Of a DNA stretch of 56,713 bases, positions 10,859 through 22,358 are shown in pieces. The stretch's first letter is position 1, and the number at the start of each line of letters is the position of its first letter. The DNA comes from Seison nebaliae (lineage: Eukaryota > Rotifera > Pararotatoria > Seisonacea > Seisonidae): positions 1 to 56,713 of the forward strand of contig JALJEE010002595.1 of NCBI GenBank assembly GCA_023231475.1. The letters run 5' to 3'. The notes beneath the pieces were generated by a model. The model did not search any database and had not been told where the DNA came from. It saw only the letters and a list, made by a program, of their open reading frames with translations. The translations under genes and the position numbers were made by a program.

Positions 10859-13800
10859 ATGGATAAAAAAGATTTAGACGAATTACAATCATTGATATTG
10901 GCAGAACGTGAAAAAAATAAAAATGGATTTGAATACGAATTAATTTTTGATGATTTGGGACGACAACCAATCATTTCAGATGCTCCAAAAATTTTAAGGA
11001 AATTTTGGAAATCATCACAATTACAACAATCTTATGGTTCACACAAATGCCCAGTTTGTATCGCTTATACTTTCCCTTCATTGTTATGTCTTTGGCAACA
11101 TTTAATTTATGGGAAATGTTCAGGCGTTGTCGAACATCGAGAAATAACAGGTAATCATTTCCAATGTGTTACATGTGGAATGGCTTATTCTTCTATCACA
11201 AATCTTCGAGTTCATTTGAAAACAGCAATAACTTGTAATTATTCTTTCATATCAAAAGATTCTATAGAAACGAATCGAAAAACGACAACAACCGAAATAA
11301 AGGAAGAATTAGGAACACAATTTAATGAGAGAAATGGAACGTCAATTCGTCGAAGTACGAGAAAGAGAACAGAAAAGAAATTGACAGATATTTATGAATT
11401 GAATGAATTAGAAGAAATGAATGATGAAAAGAAGAAAGATGACTATAATGACGAATATATAATGGAAAGTGAGAATTCGATTGAAAGTGATGATGATGAC
11501 GATGAAGATGAAGATGATGAGAGTAATGAAGATGAATTAGAAGATGATGGCGAAAAAAGTGATACGAAATTTAAAGAAAAGAAGAATAGTAAGAAACAAT
11601 TTAAAACTTCAAAAATCATTGATATGGATCAATTGTTGATGGAGAGAGGAATTTCGTCAATTGACGAATATGAAAATGAGTTAGATAGAGAGAATCTCAA
11701 AAAGATAAAAATGATGGTAAAACATTCTTGTCATAAAGATCAAGTGACGAATCGGAATAACACATTTATTGGATATAATTATTATTTGGAGGTTTTGGAA
11801 CGCACAAGGAAGATGCTCAGACAATTATTAATCATTGAGAATGAGGAGGATCTTCCAAAATATTTGAAAATGAATGAGGAACAAATTGATGGATATTATT
11901 TTCAAGTAAATGATCAAGAATTGAGAGAATTTTTTAAAAAATGTCCGAATTCTATTCCAATTTGTATGGGAAAAGAAGAGATTCAACTCAATTTATTTGA
12001 ACATCATCAACTTGATAAGAATATTGAAATGGCATATTGTGGAGGACGAGTACTTGCATTTGATCTTCTCTCAACATCGATATTGAATGAATCGATTCTG
12101 ATTGTTCTCTCCACAAACGAACAAAGTGACAATATCAATTTATATTTCCCTAAATCACTTGGAATATTTTATGGAAATGATGGAACGTTTCGTGAAGGAG
12201 ACCAATTTAAATGTATCCAAATTCCATTTATGTTATCCATCTATCAACTGAATGAGAATAAGTTTAAATTAATCAATTCTTTCCTTCTTCCTAGTAGAGG
12301 ATATCCAACTCAACTTAAATGTCTTCAAAGATTTTCCATAAAAAATTCATTCGACGATAATGAATTTAGTCATATCTGTTTCGCTGTATCATTTCTTCAT
12401 CATTCAGTTTCTCTTCATGGAAACTTTAGTAAAAACATTACAAGACAATCGACAATCGATGATTCTGGTGACATTCGATTGTATCGATTGGATTATAATC
12501 GATTAACAGAATTTAAACGGTTGAAAAAGAGTTCTCAATCGTTCGACGACGTCATTTCTTTTTCAGCTTATCGAATTTCACATTCAGTTCTGTCCATCGA
12601 ATGGAATGTCATTCAATCATCACTTTTAGTTGGCTCATATGGTGATGGAAGAATCGCTTTATGGAATTTAGAAAAGTCAAATTGTTTTCCATATAAAGTT
12701 CTCGATATATTCTCTGATCCTTTTCCGATAATTGGTTTGAGATTCTACCAACCATTTATCCATTTTCCTTCTGAATTACCTAAACATCAATTAATCCTCA
12801 TGTCTTCACTGCACGGTATGGAAGTGAATTTAGTTGAAATTGAGTATATATCAAATGATCCATCATTATCATTATTTGATGGATTATATCGATTTCCGGT
12901 ATCCGTAAATTATGAATTAAATCCCAAATTCTCAATGACACGAATCTCTTCGGCCATCTCCGGTAAATTCTCAGCAGCACATTGTTATCAGCCAGAAATT
13001 ACTCATTCCATTATTCATCCGAAGAATAAGACAGTGAACTTGAATCAAAATTTAGAATATGTCGATCATCTTCGATGTAATGACTCGTTTATGAATTTGG
13101 TGGACGAGTTGTGTTATTCAACCACCAATTATCCTTCGTTTAAGGAGCAGTGGGAAAAGGATAAACAAATTTTTGCCATTTCTTCAGGGAAATTATTGAA
13201 TTTTACACATCGTCGGATATTTGATCGCTTAACGAAAGAGGAAGCGAAAAGATTAATTTTAGCTATCACCATTTCTGCATATCCTCTTTCCTTACTCACT
13301 ACAACTATCACAGGTTTCTTATTGTTAGACAAAACCTTCTAACAAATCTTATGCTAATAGGTGAAATTTATTTGACGGAATTTAAACGGTTTCCTATATT
13401 TCAAACTGGTCGTTCTGTCATGAATATCAGCAACGTTATATTACTTCAACATTTATGTTTTCATAACTTTTCTCTAGAGAATCTTATCAATTAAACTTCG
13501 AAAGAAAATAAATTGCAGAATCTCTTCAAAGAATACTGCGGAAGAAATTACATCGTCAGAACCATTTGATACGACACCAATTATCGAAGCATCTGAAGAT
13601 CCAGAAATGTTTAGAGATTCGGATGTTGATGGAGAAGATGAAGAATTTATGAAAATATCAAAAATCCGAAGAGAAGAAGCAACATTATTAATTGAGACAA
13701 ACAAAGTTGAACATTTTTTAAAATTTAAATTTCTGAAAATATTTCCTTCTTAAAAGCAACTTTCGGGAATCAGTACAGAAGAGTTAGAGTTAACGTTTGA

Positions 13801-14047
13801 CCAATTTTTGGAAGGAAGTTGGAATCGAATGAGTATCGTAGCGACAGATCAATTCAATTTTATCCTTTCCACATCGAAAGATTCCACGCGCTACCTACAT
13901 TTGGGGAAAACTGTTAGGAGAATAGAGAATCAAATTCCAAATGTAAATTTGTTGAAATTTCATCGAAGTCTGTTAATGAGTCGAACGGTACATGTAATCG
14001 GAGGAGATGCCGGTATCATTTTCAGGTTGACGACCTTGACGGAATAA
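10859..14047 (+). CDS. Zinc-finger and WD40-like protein, candidate TFIIIC (GTF3C2-like) subunit
   Basis: Exons 10859-13313, 13361-13434, 13478-13705 and 13757-14047 give 1015 aa. The frame opens further upstream, but those codons are hydrophobic noise, so I chose MDKKDLDEL at 10859. Two Cys/His fingers lie at about residues 62-130 (HKCPVC...H, FQCVTC...H). An acidic Glu/Asp-rich stretch follows, then a long region with WD-like strands, clearest at SYGDGRIALWNLEKS, with a last strand VIGGDAGIIFRL at the very C terminus. Zinc fingers plus an acidic segment plus a divergent propeller suggest the tau-91/GTF3C2 class of TFIIIC subunits, which help place RNA polymerase III on tRNA genes, but human GTF3C2 is not known to me to carry such fingers. 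The family call is weak; the gene itself is solid because four exons join in frame. Confidence 0.8.
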
Positions 14048-14246
14048 CAGAGCAGTTGCGAAGAGTGTACGTATGCTGACAATGTTTACAGAATAAATTT
14101 ATTATGATAAATTGTCAAAAGAAAAAGAAAATTTAATAAAATTTATCGATTTTTCTTTTCAATGCATTTTTCGACGAAAACATAAATGGTAATTGAGGTG
14201 ACTTAAAGAAAAACTCCGTAATTTTATTTCACTTCCAAAAGTAAAT

Positions 14247-15065
14247 ATGCCCAGAAATATAAAATTGAACTTTCGAGTTCGTGAAGAACATCAGGAGTTG
14301 AAGGTAAAGATGACGGGGAAAGAATTAAGTCGCAAATTACCAAATGAATTATTTGGAATGAAATTTCTGAAATTTCTCGAATTATCACCAGAACGTGAAG
14401 CATGTCTCAACTATTCATTGAGACGTATTCCAGAGAAATTATTTGTACAATTGAAATATTTAAGAATCTTAAAAATTGATACCAACAAATTAACGACGTT
14501 ACCGGAAGAAATTGGTGAATTAAAATATTTAGAGAGATTAGCAATATCCAATAACCACTTGATTGATGTTCCTCATTCATTGAAGTATTGTCAAAAATTG
14601 GTATCATTACATCTGGTCAACAATAGATTAAACAGTTTTCCAACTCTATCGATATTGGACGAGACATTTCCGTTGAAATCTCTAAAATTTCTTGACATCA
14701 GTTCTAATTCAATTGAGACGATTCCAAACGAAATCAACAAATTAGAAGAACTTCATTCTCTCATTCTATATTCAAATAATTTAATCTCCATTCCTGATAC
14801 TGTAAGTCAAATCACTTATTTAAATACTTTGTGGCTGGGAGATAATCGATTGGAACTCTTACCAATCAATTATCTGAGAACAATGAAATATCTCAACTGG
14901 TTCAAACCGGAAGAGATCACACAAACCGCATTAGATGGCAATCCGTTAAATCATCTATTTTACAAACAAAACAACGAACGCTTCCAAATGTCGAGTGAAA
15001 CATTTTACAATTTGTTTCATCGAGATGGTTTGGCTGCATTTGAAGAATATGAATTTACTTCGTAA
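14247..15065 (+). CDS. Leucine-rich-repeat protein, single exon
   Basis: A 272-aa protein of about eight LRRs with the short LxxLxLxxNxLxxLP pattern, for example LRILKIDTNKLTTLPEEIG, LERLAISNNHLIDVPHSL and LNTLWLGDNRLELLP. There is no signal peptide, membrane segment or extra domain, so it is probably an intracellular scaffold of the LRRC57/SHOC2-like short-repeat type; the exact family is not recognised. It begins 199 bp after the WD40-like gene on the same strand. A pyrimidine tract ending in aaaag sits five bases before the ATG and looks like a splice acceptor, so a 5' UTR intron is possible. The reading frame is whole. Confidence 0.85.
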   Translation: MPRNIKLNFRVREEHQELKVKMTGKELSRKLPNELFGMKFLKFLELSPEREACLNYSLRRIPEKLFVQLKYLRILKIDTNKLTTLPEEIGELKYLERLAISNNHLIDVPHSLKYCQKLVSLHLVNNRLNSFPTLSILDETFPLKSLKFLDISSNSIETIPNEINKLEELHSLILYSNNLISIPDTVSQITYLNTLWLGDNRLELLPINYLRTMKYLNWFKPEEITQTALDGNPLNHLFYKQNNERFQMSSETFYNLFHRDGLAAFEEYEFTS

Positions 15066-15297
15066 AAATTTATAAATCTTTTTATTTCATGAAAATCAAA
15101 ATTTCCAAAGAAAAAAAAAAGGTTTTATGAAAAAAATTTAAAATAAGAGGATATCGTCTTCAGATGAAAGAAAAAAAAATCATTTTACAAATAAAATAAG
15201 GAAATAGTGGTCTGCTCTTTTCACAGTGGATAGTTGGAAATCAACAAAATTAAATTGAAAGTTCTTAATACTAAAAGATGTTGTAGAGAAGGTGGAA

Positions 15298-16231
15298 TTA
15301 GTATCTTTTATTAATATAAATATCGTCCTCAGTATTGTCTCGATAGTGACATATCAGTATCATAGACAAAATGAGAGCACATAATTGCAAGGCCAACAAC
15401 CCAAGAGCAACAGCTACCGCAATAACGATGTTATTTCTTACGAGATAACCAAGAATATTTTGACATCCAGCCATGATGAGATATGCTTTCGGTTTCAATT
15501 CCAAACAAGGATCCTTTTCAATAATACTCGAATTATATATGGGGACTTTGGTGAATTCATCTTGAAAGCAACAGGACAGAGGAATATCATCTCCAAAATC
15601 TTGTGGTCCACTCCATCCGCAACATGCATACTTTTAAAAGATATAAATTCTATATAATTATTCTATAAAAGTGAGAATCGAAACTTTCTCTTGAATTGCG
15701 TCAACTGTATGTTCGACACTCTTCCGCTTATGATATTCCACTTCTAGAACATTACTCAACAGTTTGTTAAAGAAACTGAGAAACTGAAATAGAAGAAAGT
15801 AGAGGAATTGGGAAATGTTGAAGAAAGATGAAACTTCTTGTTCCTTCACAAGCACATAAGCAATCAAACATATTTGGAGAGATAATATCAAAATAATAAA
15901 CAGAAAGAATATGCCCAAAAGATAGATGTTTCGATAATATGCTCCACAACAACCGAGGAAACCAATAAGACTCATTGCCACTGCGATCCCCATGATTAAG
16001 TAAGGAATGTACAAAAAGGGCACGGCAGATTTTCCCACTTCCACATTCGATGCGGTGACACTGGGTTCAAATCGGAGCCACAATGAAAATCCCAATAATG
16101 CCAATCCTGATAACTGATTAATAGAGTATTAGGATGATTAGTTTGAGATCGATTGATGATGGAATGCTAACCCAGAAAAGGAAGTTGAAAAAGAGAAACA
16201 GATAACGGATCGTTAAGTGCACACACTTCAT
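15298..16231 (-). CDS. Tetraspanin, 4 exons
   Basis: Four-pass membrane organiser. Exons on the minus strand, in order: 16231-16172, 16113-15835, 15783-15685, 15630-15298, giving 256 aa, the usual size. TM1 contains the classic FLFFNFLFW/LSGLALLG join across intron 1; TM2 and TM3 follow (LIMGIAVAMSLIGFLGCCGA and a Leu/Ile-rich helix); the large extracellular loop carries YACCGWSG (CCG near residues 149-151) and LSCC, the family disulphide signature. TM4 is followed by a short cytoplasmic tail ending NKRY. The exact subfamily is not assigned. It converges tail to tail with the LRR gene, with 232 bp between stops. Introns are 51-58 bp. Confidence 0.95.
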
Positions 16232-18292
16232 TTTGACGAATAAGCGATGATTGGAGAAGACGTCGTATTAGAATATGTTTGAGTTGCCCACAACGTACTG
16301 CACAATCTTACGTACACAAAAGTAAGGACAAGTTTTCTTGAAAATATATGAAGATGGGAGTAATATGTAAAAAATTGAATAATATTTTGAAATATATCCA
16401 AATGAAAAAAATTGAATTGATTATTTTGAATTTGGAGAAATCGATCTTTTTATATGAAAATATTCACGTGCTATTCTACCTTTCAATTTCTCTTCTGGAT
16501 TTCTCTATATGTATTTTGCGTCTGCTTTTAACGGTAAGTGTTTGTTTCTTTCTGTGTTTGTAATTGTCAGAGGATGGATGTTCTTAAGAAGGAACATTTC
16601 TAATTTAATCTCGACAGTTGCCCACATGTACCATTCTACTGACTGTTGAGAATTGAAAGAAAAGATGAGTAAGTTTTAATGAAATTCTATTACAATTCGT
16701 AGATGGGTTGAATTGCATGAAGAAACTATTAACAATTCTTTGTAGAATGATTATGTAAATTATGAAATTACAAATGGAAGATTTACAAAAGAACATTATA
16801 ATGAGAATTAAAAATCGAATGGTCGTAAAACTTAAGAACATTTAAAAGACTTAAATATCTGAATTAGTATAAGTACGATGTACTATTTGTTATAGTTCTT
16901 CGATTATGGTAGAACCGATGAAGGAACTATTAAATAAAGGAAAGGGTAATTTTCAAAAATTTTCGCGCAATTTCTTTTTGTAATTAATAGTCATTCTCAA
17001 GATGATGATAATAAATGATGATACTTTAATAAATATTTAATTTGGAAGTTAAGAATGAATTGTTTAAAATTAATTCTGTTTCGTCTAATAATCAGCGGAA
17101 GGAGTTCGATAGATAATTTTTGTCGAAACATAATGGAATCCAGAGAATATATGATAAGTGGATTTGTCTAATTCTCTTTCATTCCAGTGACAATCGGATT
17201 GTAGTTGGATAAAAACAATTATAATAAAAATGGAAAGTAGTCGATGAGATGAAGGAAAAAAATAATGTTAAAAATTGAAGCTCGACAAACGAACATATCG
17301 ATGACATAATTAAAGTTTGGACATTTCACAAAGATAATTACTATTTACATTCTGTGTAGACAATCCAGTATTTACAATCTCATTCCGGTTATCCTCAAAT
17401 TAGTTGTATATTACAAGAAGTGACATCAGCATTAAACTGTATTGTGGAAAGAATTGGAGTTGAGAATGAAATGATGAGAGGAAAAGATAGTCAAGAGTTT
17501 TTCCTATAATTGAAAGAGAATTATAGACTTCTCATGAAATTGGGATTAGAGTTAGACAATATAATTTTCTGTCGACAAAATGAAAAATTGTCTTCCTTTT
17601 CCTCAATTGAATGAATGATACTTTTTTTGTTGAGAGATGATTGAACTTTTGTCAATGCAATAAATTTGTGAGATGAGAATATATCAAGATTATTCTAAAA
17701 ATTATTCTCAGAATTATTCTCATTCAACTATTAGTTCTTCCATTAATTTAATTAAAATTACTAATATTTATTAAATTGTCATTTACATGGGTCATTCAAA
17801 TGTAAATTAGGAAGACGTCCTCATTAACATTCATCATTCGATATAAGCGAAACTGACAATCTTTTTCATTTCATCTGATTTCTCTCTTTCATTCTTGTTC
17901 GATTCTCTCATTCGATGATATTGGAGAATAAACTATGTTGGACACGGTGGGATGATGTCGGTGGTGTAATTTAATATTGGATATTAATCTCAATAACAGA
18001 GAATGGAATCGATGATTAGATTAAGTCAGGTGTTGACATCATCATGTTTGTAGAACATTCTTATTATTTTACGAAAATCGGATGTCACTTTCTTTCTTAT
18101 ACACAGTATAATGGATCGTCTTGTCTTTAGAAAATAAATGAAAATTCTCCCATTTAACGAAATATTTCTTTCTTCATCTCTATCGAACCAGCCGATTATA
18201 TATTTTATAACTTTCATTAAACTTCTTTTTTTTTTATTAAAAATTGAATAAGAAATTGGCGTGAGTGTTAAAAGAGGGAATAGAAGGGAAAT
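16232..18292. other. 2.1-kb spacer with one coding-like fragment
   Basis: The stretch separates the tetraspanin start from the GatA end. Most of it is featureless AT-rich sequence. One coding-like fragment on the plus strand (about 17281-17565) is described separately. A minus-strand frame at 18026-18217 shows no recognisable motif and is probably chance. Confidence 0.5.
17281..17565 (+). pseudogene. Coding-like fragment, family not recognised
   Basis: A plausible exon ending SSTNEHIDDIIK joins in phase across a GT-AG intron (about 17307-17349) to a longer frame reading TIQYLQSHSGYPQISCILQE, then NCIVERIGVENEMMRGKDSQ and, after one in-frame TAA, LKENYRLLMKLGLELDNII. The amino acid make-up looks like an ordinary helical protein rather than translated AT-rich noise. 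No start codon or further exons were found, and the TAA breaks it, so it is either a relic or part of a gene whose other exons I cannot see. Confidence 0.3.
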
Positions 18293-20090
18293 CTAAATGA
18301 GAAGAGATTTCCGCCTATCTCCTAAATCATTTTTCTTTTCGTTGAAAGAGAACTCTCCCTCCAATTTATGTGCCACATCCAACAACAATTGTTCATTGTA
18401 TCGATGTGAAGATAGATGAAGGCCAATTGGCATATCATCATCATTCAACTCCCATGGAATACTTATAGCTGGAAGATCTGGTTTGTTGTTGTTATGATTA
18501 TAAGAATTGTTATTGTTTATGAAGGTGAAAAAATAGAAAATAAGAAATTTAATTCATAAAAAAGAACTTGCAAGATTCGCTGTCGTTAACAGTACACCTT
18601 CCGCCATCTCCAAATGAGACAATTTCTTTTTAGTTATCTCGTGGAATTTGGGAGAAGCAAATGGCAAAGTGGGCCATACAAGAACATCAATTCCATTCAA
18701 CAATCTTTCCATCTCCTTTCTAATACTTTCCCGACAATTCATTGCACTCTGAAAATATTTATGATAATTTCTACAATGACACAATAATGATTCTCAGCAT
18801 CTAATGAGAATAATGAACTTTTTGTGGAGGAAATAATTTCCGTTAATAATTCGTTGTTGAACTTCATTGCCAAACGATTCGTTTCTCGTTTCCATATAGT
18901 CGATGGAATGATTCAACTTATCCGAAATCTTCCCATATCTCATTCTCGATTCGATTTCATTCAACGATATCTTATTTCGATGACCTGTCTCATAAGTGAA
19001 ATGATTATCATCGTTCTCATAATCATTAACCATATCGAATACCATCGAAACGAGCCATATTCGAAGTGATCTCACATGAAGTCAGACATTCGTAAATGAG
19101 AGAAGAATTTCCAATTATTACATTTTCTTCCAAAGTTTTCACATTCAATTTCTTCTTCAACATTTCCCAATTCTCATTTTGTTCTATGGGAAAATAACGA
19201 GACAACTAACTCACATCAATTAGAATATATTTTCAAATTAATTAATTTTATTTTCCAACATCGATAGTTCCAAATTTGATTTTATTCAAATCAAAATTTT
19301 TATTCAAAACAATTTCCGTTTTTCCAGGAACTGTCGTCAAATCCTTTTCATCTTCTCCATTCACTAAATTATACATCAACGCAACTAATGGTATCGACGA
19401 CGATGTTATTGAAACGGTATCTAAGGCATTATTGAGAGGGATCAATCCATATCGTGAAATTCTACCGTAACTAGGTTTGAATCCCACCACACCATTCATC
19501 GATGAGGGATTCCTTATCGAACCACCAGTATCACTTCCAATTGATCTATTGAAGAGTAGTGAATGAATGAAAAAATGAAAATTGCAGAAATGAACATCAA
19601 AGTCATATTTGTGGCGATGGAAACGGCAGAACCACCAGAACTTCCACCCGCAACACGATTAGAAGATTTGAGAGAATTGAAACCGTTTACACATCTACCA
19701 TAGAATGAATTCATATTAGTTGAACTTTTTATTGAAATGAAAATGAGAGAAAGGAAAAAGAAATGTGAACCCCATTCCGAATTCATCCATATTCTCTTTC
19801 TGTACAATATGTCCACCATTCTGGAAGATTCGTTCAACAACTTCACAATTATATGGTGACGTCCAATTACTAAGAGTCTGACTAGCACATGTTGTTAAAT
19901 GATTTTTTAAACAAAAATTATCTTTCACTCCGATCGGAACATTCATCAGGGGCAAATCGTGAGAATTGTCAAGTCTCATGTCAGTTCTACTGATGACATT
20001 GTTCCACTCAGCTGATCGATCGCGTTGAACGGACGAAAATTCTATAAAATCCTTCAAGAATTGCTTTTGAAAAATTCTCTTTATATTCAT
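18293..20090 (-). CDS. QRSL1: Mitochondrial glutamyl-tRNA(Gln) amidotransferase subunit A (GatA/QRSL1), 7 exons
   Basis: Amidase-family subunit of mitochondrial GatCAB, which converts misacylated Glu-tRNA(Gln) to Gln-tRNA(Gln). Exons on the minus strand: 20090-19771, 19724-19596, 19545-19260, 19205-19031, 18984-18819, 18770-18568, 18477-18293, giving 487 aa (human 528). The Ser-cisSer-Lys triad is intact: Lys56 in IGVKDNF, Ser135 in AGGSSGGS, Ser159 in GSDTGGSIRNP. VGFKPSYGRISRYGLIPL, SNMARFDGIRYGHR and PAISIPWELNDDDMPIGLHL match the family along its length. The exon joins restore conserved blocks in each case. The N terminus is shorter than in vertebrates and lacks the usual N-terminal helix; the first ATG in frame was taken. 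It follows the unknown mitochondrial-type gene by 106 bp on the same strand, and an acceptor-like tract (ttctttag) lies 11 bases before its ATG. Confidence 0.95.
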
Positions 20091-20195
20091 TTTATGGAAA
20101 TCTAAAGAAACTGATAAAATACTTATTTTCTTTGTATCTACCAACAAAATAAACGAAGTCGACTCTGAATTAAATTATTATTATTGAATAAGAAA

Positions 20196-22202
20196 TTATT
20201 TTATTGAAACTAATTTTGAATAAATCTCCTCATTAGATTCATCTAATGGATTCGAACGATATTTAGATGGTTTTCTGTATAAGTTTTCTTTCACAAATTT
20301 CTTTTTCGATGTTTTCTTCGGCAATTCAATTTGATCTTTCATCTTGTTCCAACTAATCAATTCCTGATGGATGTTTGATACAAATCGGAATGATGGGAAG
20401 ATCTCCTTATGATTCGTATATGCGAGCCAATGTGGTTCTGATTCATCATCTATCGTTTCCGGTTCAGCCAACAACTGATAAACAATTTGCAACCAACTTC
20501 TTGCAAATTCCTCATAGGTACCAAATCCAAAATGATTTTGTTGATTCTTAAATTGGAAATATGGAATAAACATAAATCCAAATTTGTTGTTGTTGGTGGT
20601 GGTGGTGGATGGAAGAGATAATTGATGATCGATCATCTTTAAACGATTGAGAATATTCGTTGACATAATTTGAATATAATTATTATTCTCCATCATCATC
20701 AAACAATAATGTCGTGGTAATAATGGTAAAATGTTGACTTGTACATAATCATTCTCCTCATTGAATAATCGAAGTGAATTAAACGATAAATTACCATTAG
20801 AACGATATATGGATTGATTTAATTGAAAACGAGTAAATCCAAATTGATTAATCAATTTCTCTTCATGACGAGCCATGGATAAATTATAAAATAATTTCTT
20901 CCATTTCCTCTCATCAATATCGATGGAATGATTTCCTTTCTCATATCGACGTTCATTCGACAAACAACGATATAATTCGCGATGAGATGATGATAAAATT
21001 TCATCTTCCAAATTAGATAAATTTTTCATTTGTCTATTATTCTCGTCGAGATAAGTCATCCGATCGTCGTTGATCAAATGATGGAATAAAGAGAATTGAT
21101 CGTCGTTACCTTTCCGAAATGAATGTTGTCGATAATTGATGAAATTATTTACATCCATCTTTTGATATTTGGCCAAGTCGTCGATAATTCTTTTCATATC
21201 ATTTTTATCAATTTGATTGATAAGGAAAAGATCTTGAAGAAAGAGAAAGATGAAATGAGAATATTTCAATAAATTCTCATTTCTATTCTCTAATTGATTA
21301 AGAAGGAATTGTTTCATTTCTAAGAGAAATTGAGATAGATTCTTTATCTTCTCCGATTCGCCATTAACATAAGAGAATTGTAATTTCAATTGATTTCTCG
21401 TATAAATTGGAATTCGACTCTTCTCCATTCCATCGAATAAATGAGCTATAGACAAGAAATCTTTCGTTATATAATTCGTTAATTTTATGAGACTTTTCTC
21501 TCGAACATTCTTCCATTCCGTTCGATGAATGAGAAGAAATTCGATGAGTTTTTGTTGGAAAGGAATATAAATGAAATTTGAATAATTATACAATGATAAC
21601 AATCGATGAATTACTTCGATTAATTGACAAAAATCGATATTCTTCTTTTCCCCGTTAAACTCATCAATAATATTCATCAACTTCTCCGATATCGATTTCA
21701 ATCTATCTACTGCTGATAATTTGAGATGGACAACTGGTGCCGAAGATTGATGTCTTGATTCTTTGATTAATCGATAAAGATATTTTAATTGAATAATCAA
21801 TATAGATATATAAGGTTCTTCATTTGATAATTCATCGAAAATCATTTTGAAAGTTTCATCGATGATTTTATCAAATTTATTATTGTCCAATTTCATCATA
21901 TGAGACGGTAATCGAAAATCGAAGAACATTTTCACCAATCTTAAATTGATGTCATCCGAATGAATTAAATGATTCGATTTCGTCACCAATTGACTTATCG
22001 TTGCATCGAAATAGATGTGGCGAAATTCCACATCCTTATAAAGAAGATATTGAAACATATGGAATTGAACAACATCATCATGAGAATTTAACCGATTCTT
22101 GTTTCCCACAATTCTTCCATAAACACTTTGCACATCTTTACTTCGTTTCAATACGGACGAGAGAGTATTAACAGAAAAGAATCTTTTAATAACTTTACTC
22201 AT
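20196..22202 (-). CDS. Unrecognised 668-aa protein, probably mitochondrial
   Basis: A single-exon frame from ATG at 22202. The first 22 residues (MSKVIKRFFSVNTLSSVLKR) are basic, hydroxylated and free of acidic residues, as expected of a mitochondrial import signal. The rest is helical and Leu/Ile/Asn-rich with no membrane segment and no motif I recognise; the general look (long alpha-helical repeats, basic C terminus ending in Lys-rich sequence) is reminiscent of FASTK-domain RNA-binding proteins, but I could not find a clear FAST or RAP motif, so that remains a guess. It lies between RFT1 (157 bp upstream) and mitochondrial GatA (106 bp downstream), all on one strand. An acceptor-like tract ending ttcag sits two bases before the ATG. 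Confidence 0.8.
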   Translation of the reverse strand: MSKVIKRFFSVNTLSSVLKRSKDVQSVYGRIVGNKNRLNSHDDVVQFHMFQYLLYKDVEFRHIYFDATISQLVTKSNHLIHSDDINLRLVKMFFDFRLPSHMMKLDNNKFDKIIDETFKMIFDELSNEEPYISILIIQLKYLYRLIKESRHQSSAPVVHLKLSAVDRLKSISEKLMNIIDEFNGEKKNIDFCQLIEVIHRLLSLYNYSNFIYIPFQQKLIEFLLIHRTEWKNVREKSLIKLTNYITKDFLSIAHLFDGMEKSRIPIYTRNQLKLQFSYVNGESEKIKNLSQFLLEMKQFLLNQLENRNENLLKYSHFIFLFLQDLFLINQIDKNDMKRIIDDLAKYQKMDVNNFINYRQHSFRKGNDDQFSLFHHLINDDRMTYLDENNRQMKNLSNLEDEILSSSHRELYRCLSNERRYEKGNHSIDIDERKWKKLFYNLSMARHEEKLINQFGFTRFQLNQSIYRSNGNLSFNSLRLFNEENDYVQVNILPLLPRHYCLMMMENNNYIQIMSTNILNRLKMIDHQLSLPSTTTTNNNKFGFMFIPYFQFKNQQNHFGFGTYEEFARSWLQIVYQLLAEPETIDDESEPHWLAYTNHKEIFPSFRFVSNIHQELISWNKMKDQIELPKKTSKKKFVKENLYRKPSKYRSNPLDESNEEIYSKLVSIK

Positions 22203-22358
22203 ATCTGAATGAAAATGAAATGTGAAGATTTGTTTCTATTAAATAAAAATAGAGAAATATCAATAAAACAAAAATGACTAAATTAAATATTTGAAAATGG
22301 AATGAATAGATGGGAAAATAATCGTAAAATTAAATTTAATTTAATTATCTTGGATAGA

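Noticed and set aside
18824-19069. 81-codon plus-strand frame over GatA
   Set aside because: It is antisense to GatA exons whose protein is conserved and in phase.
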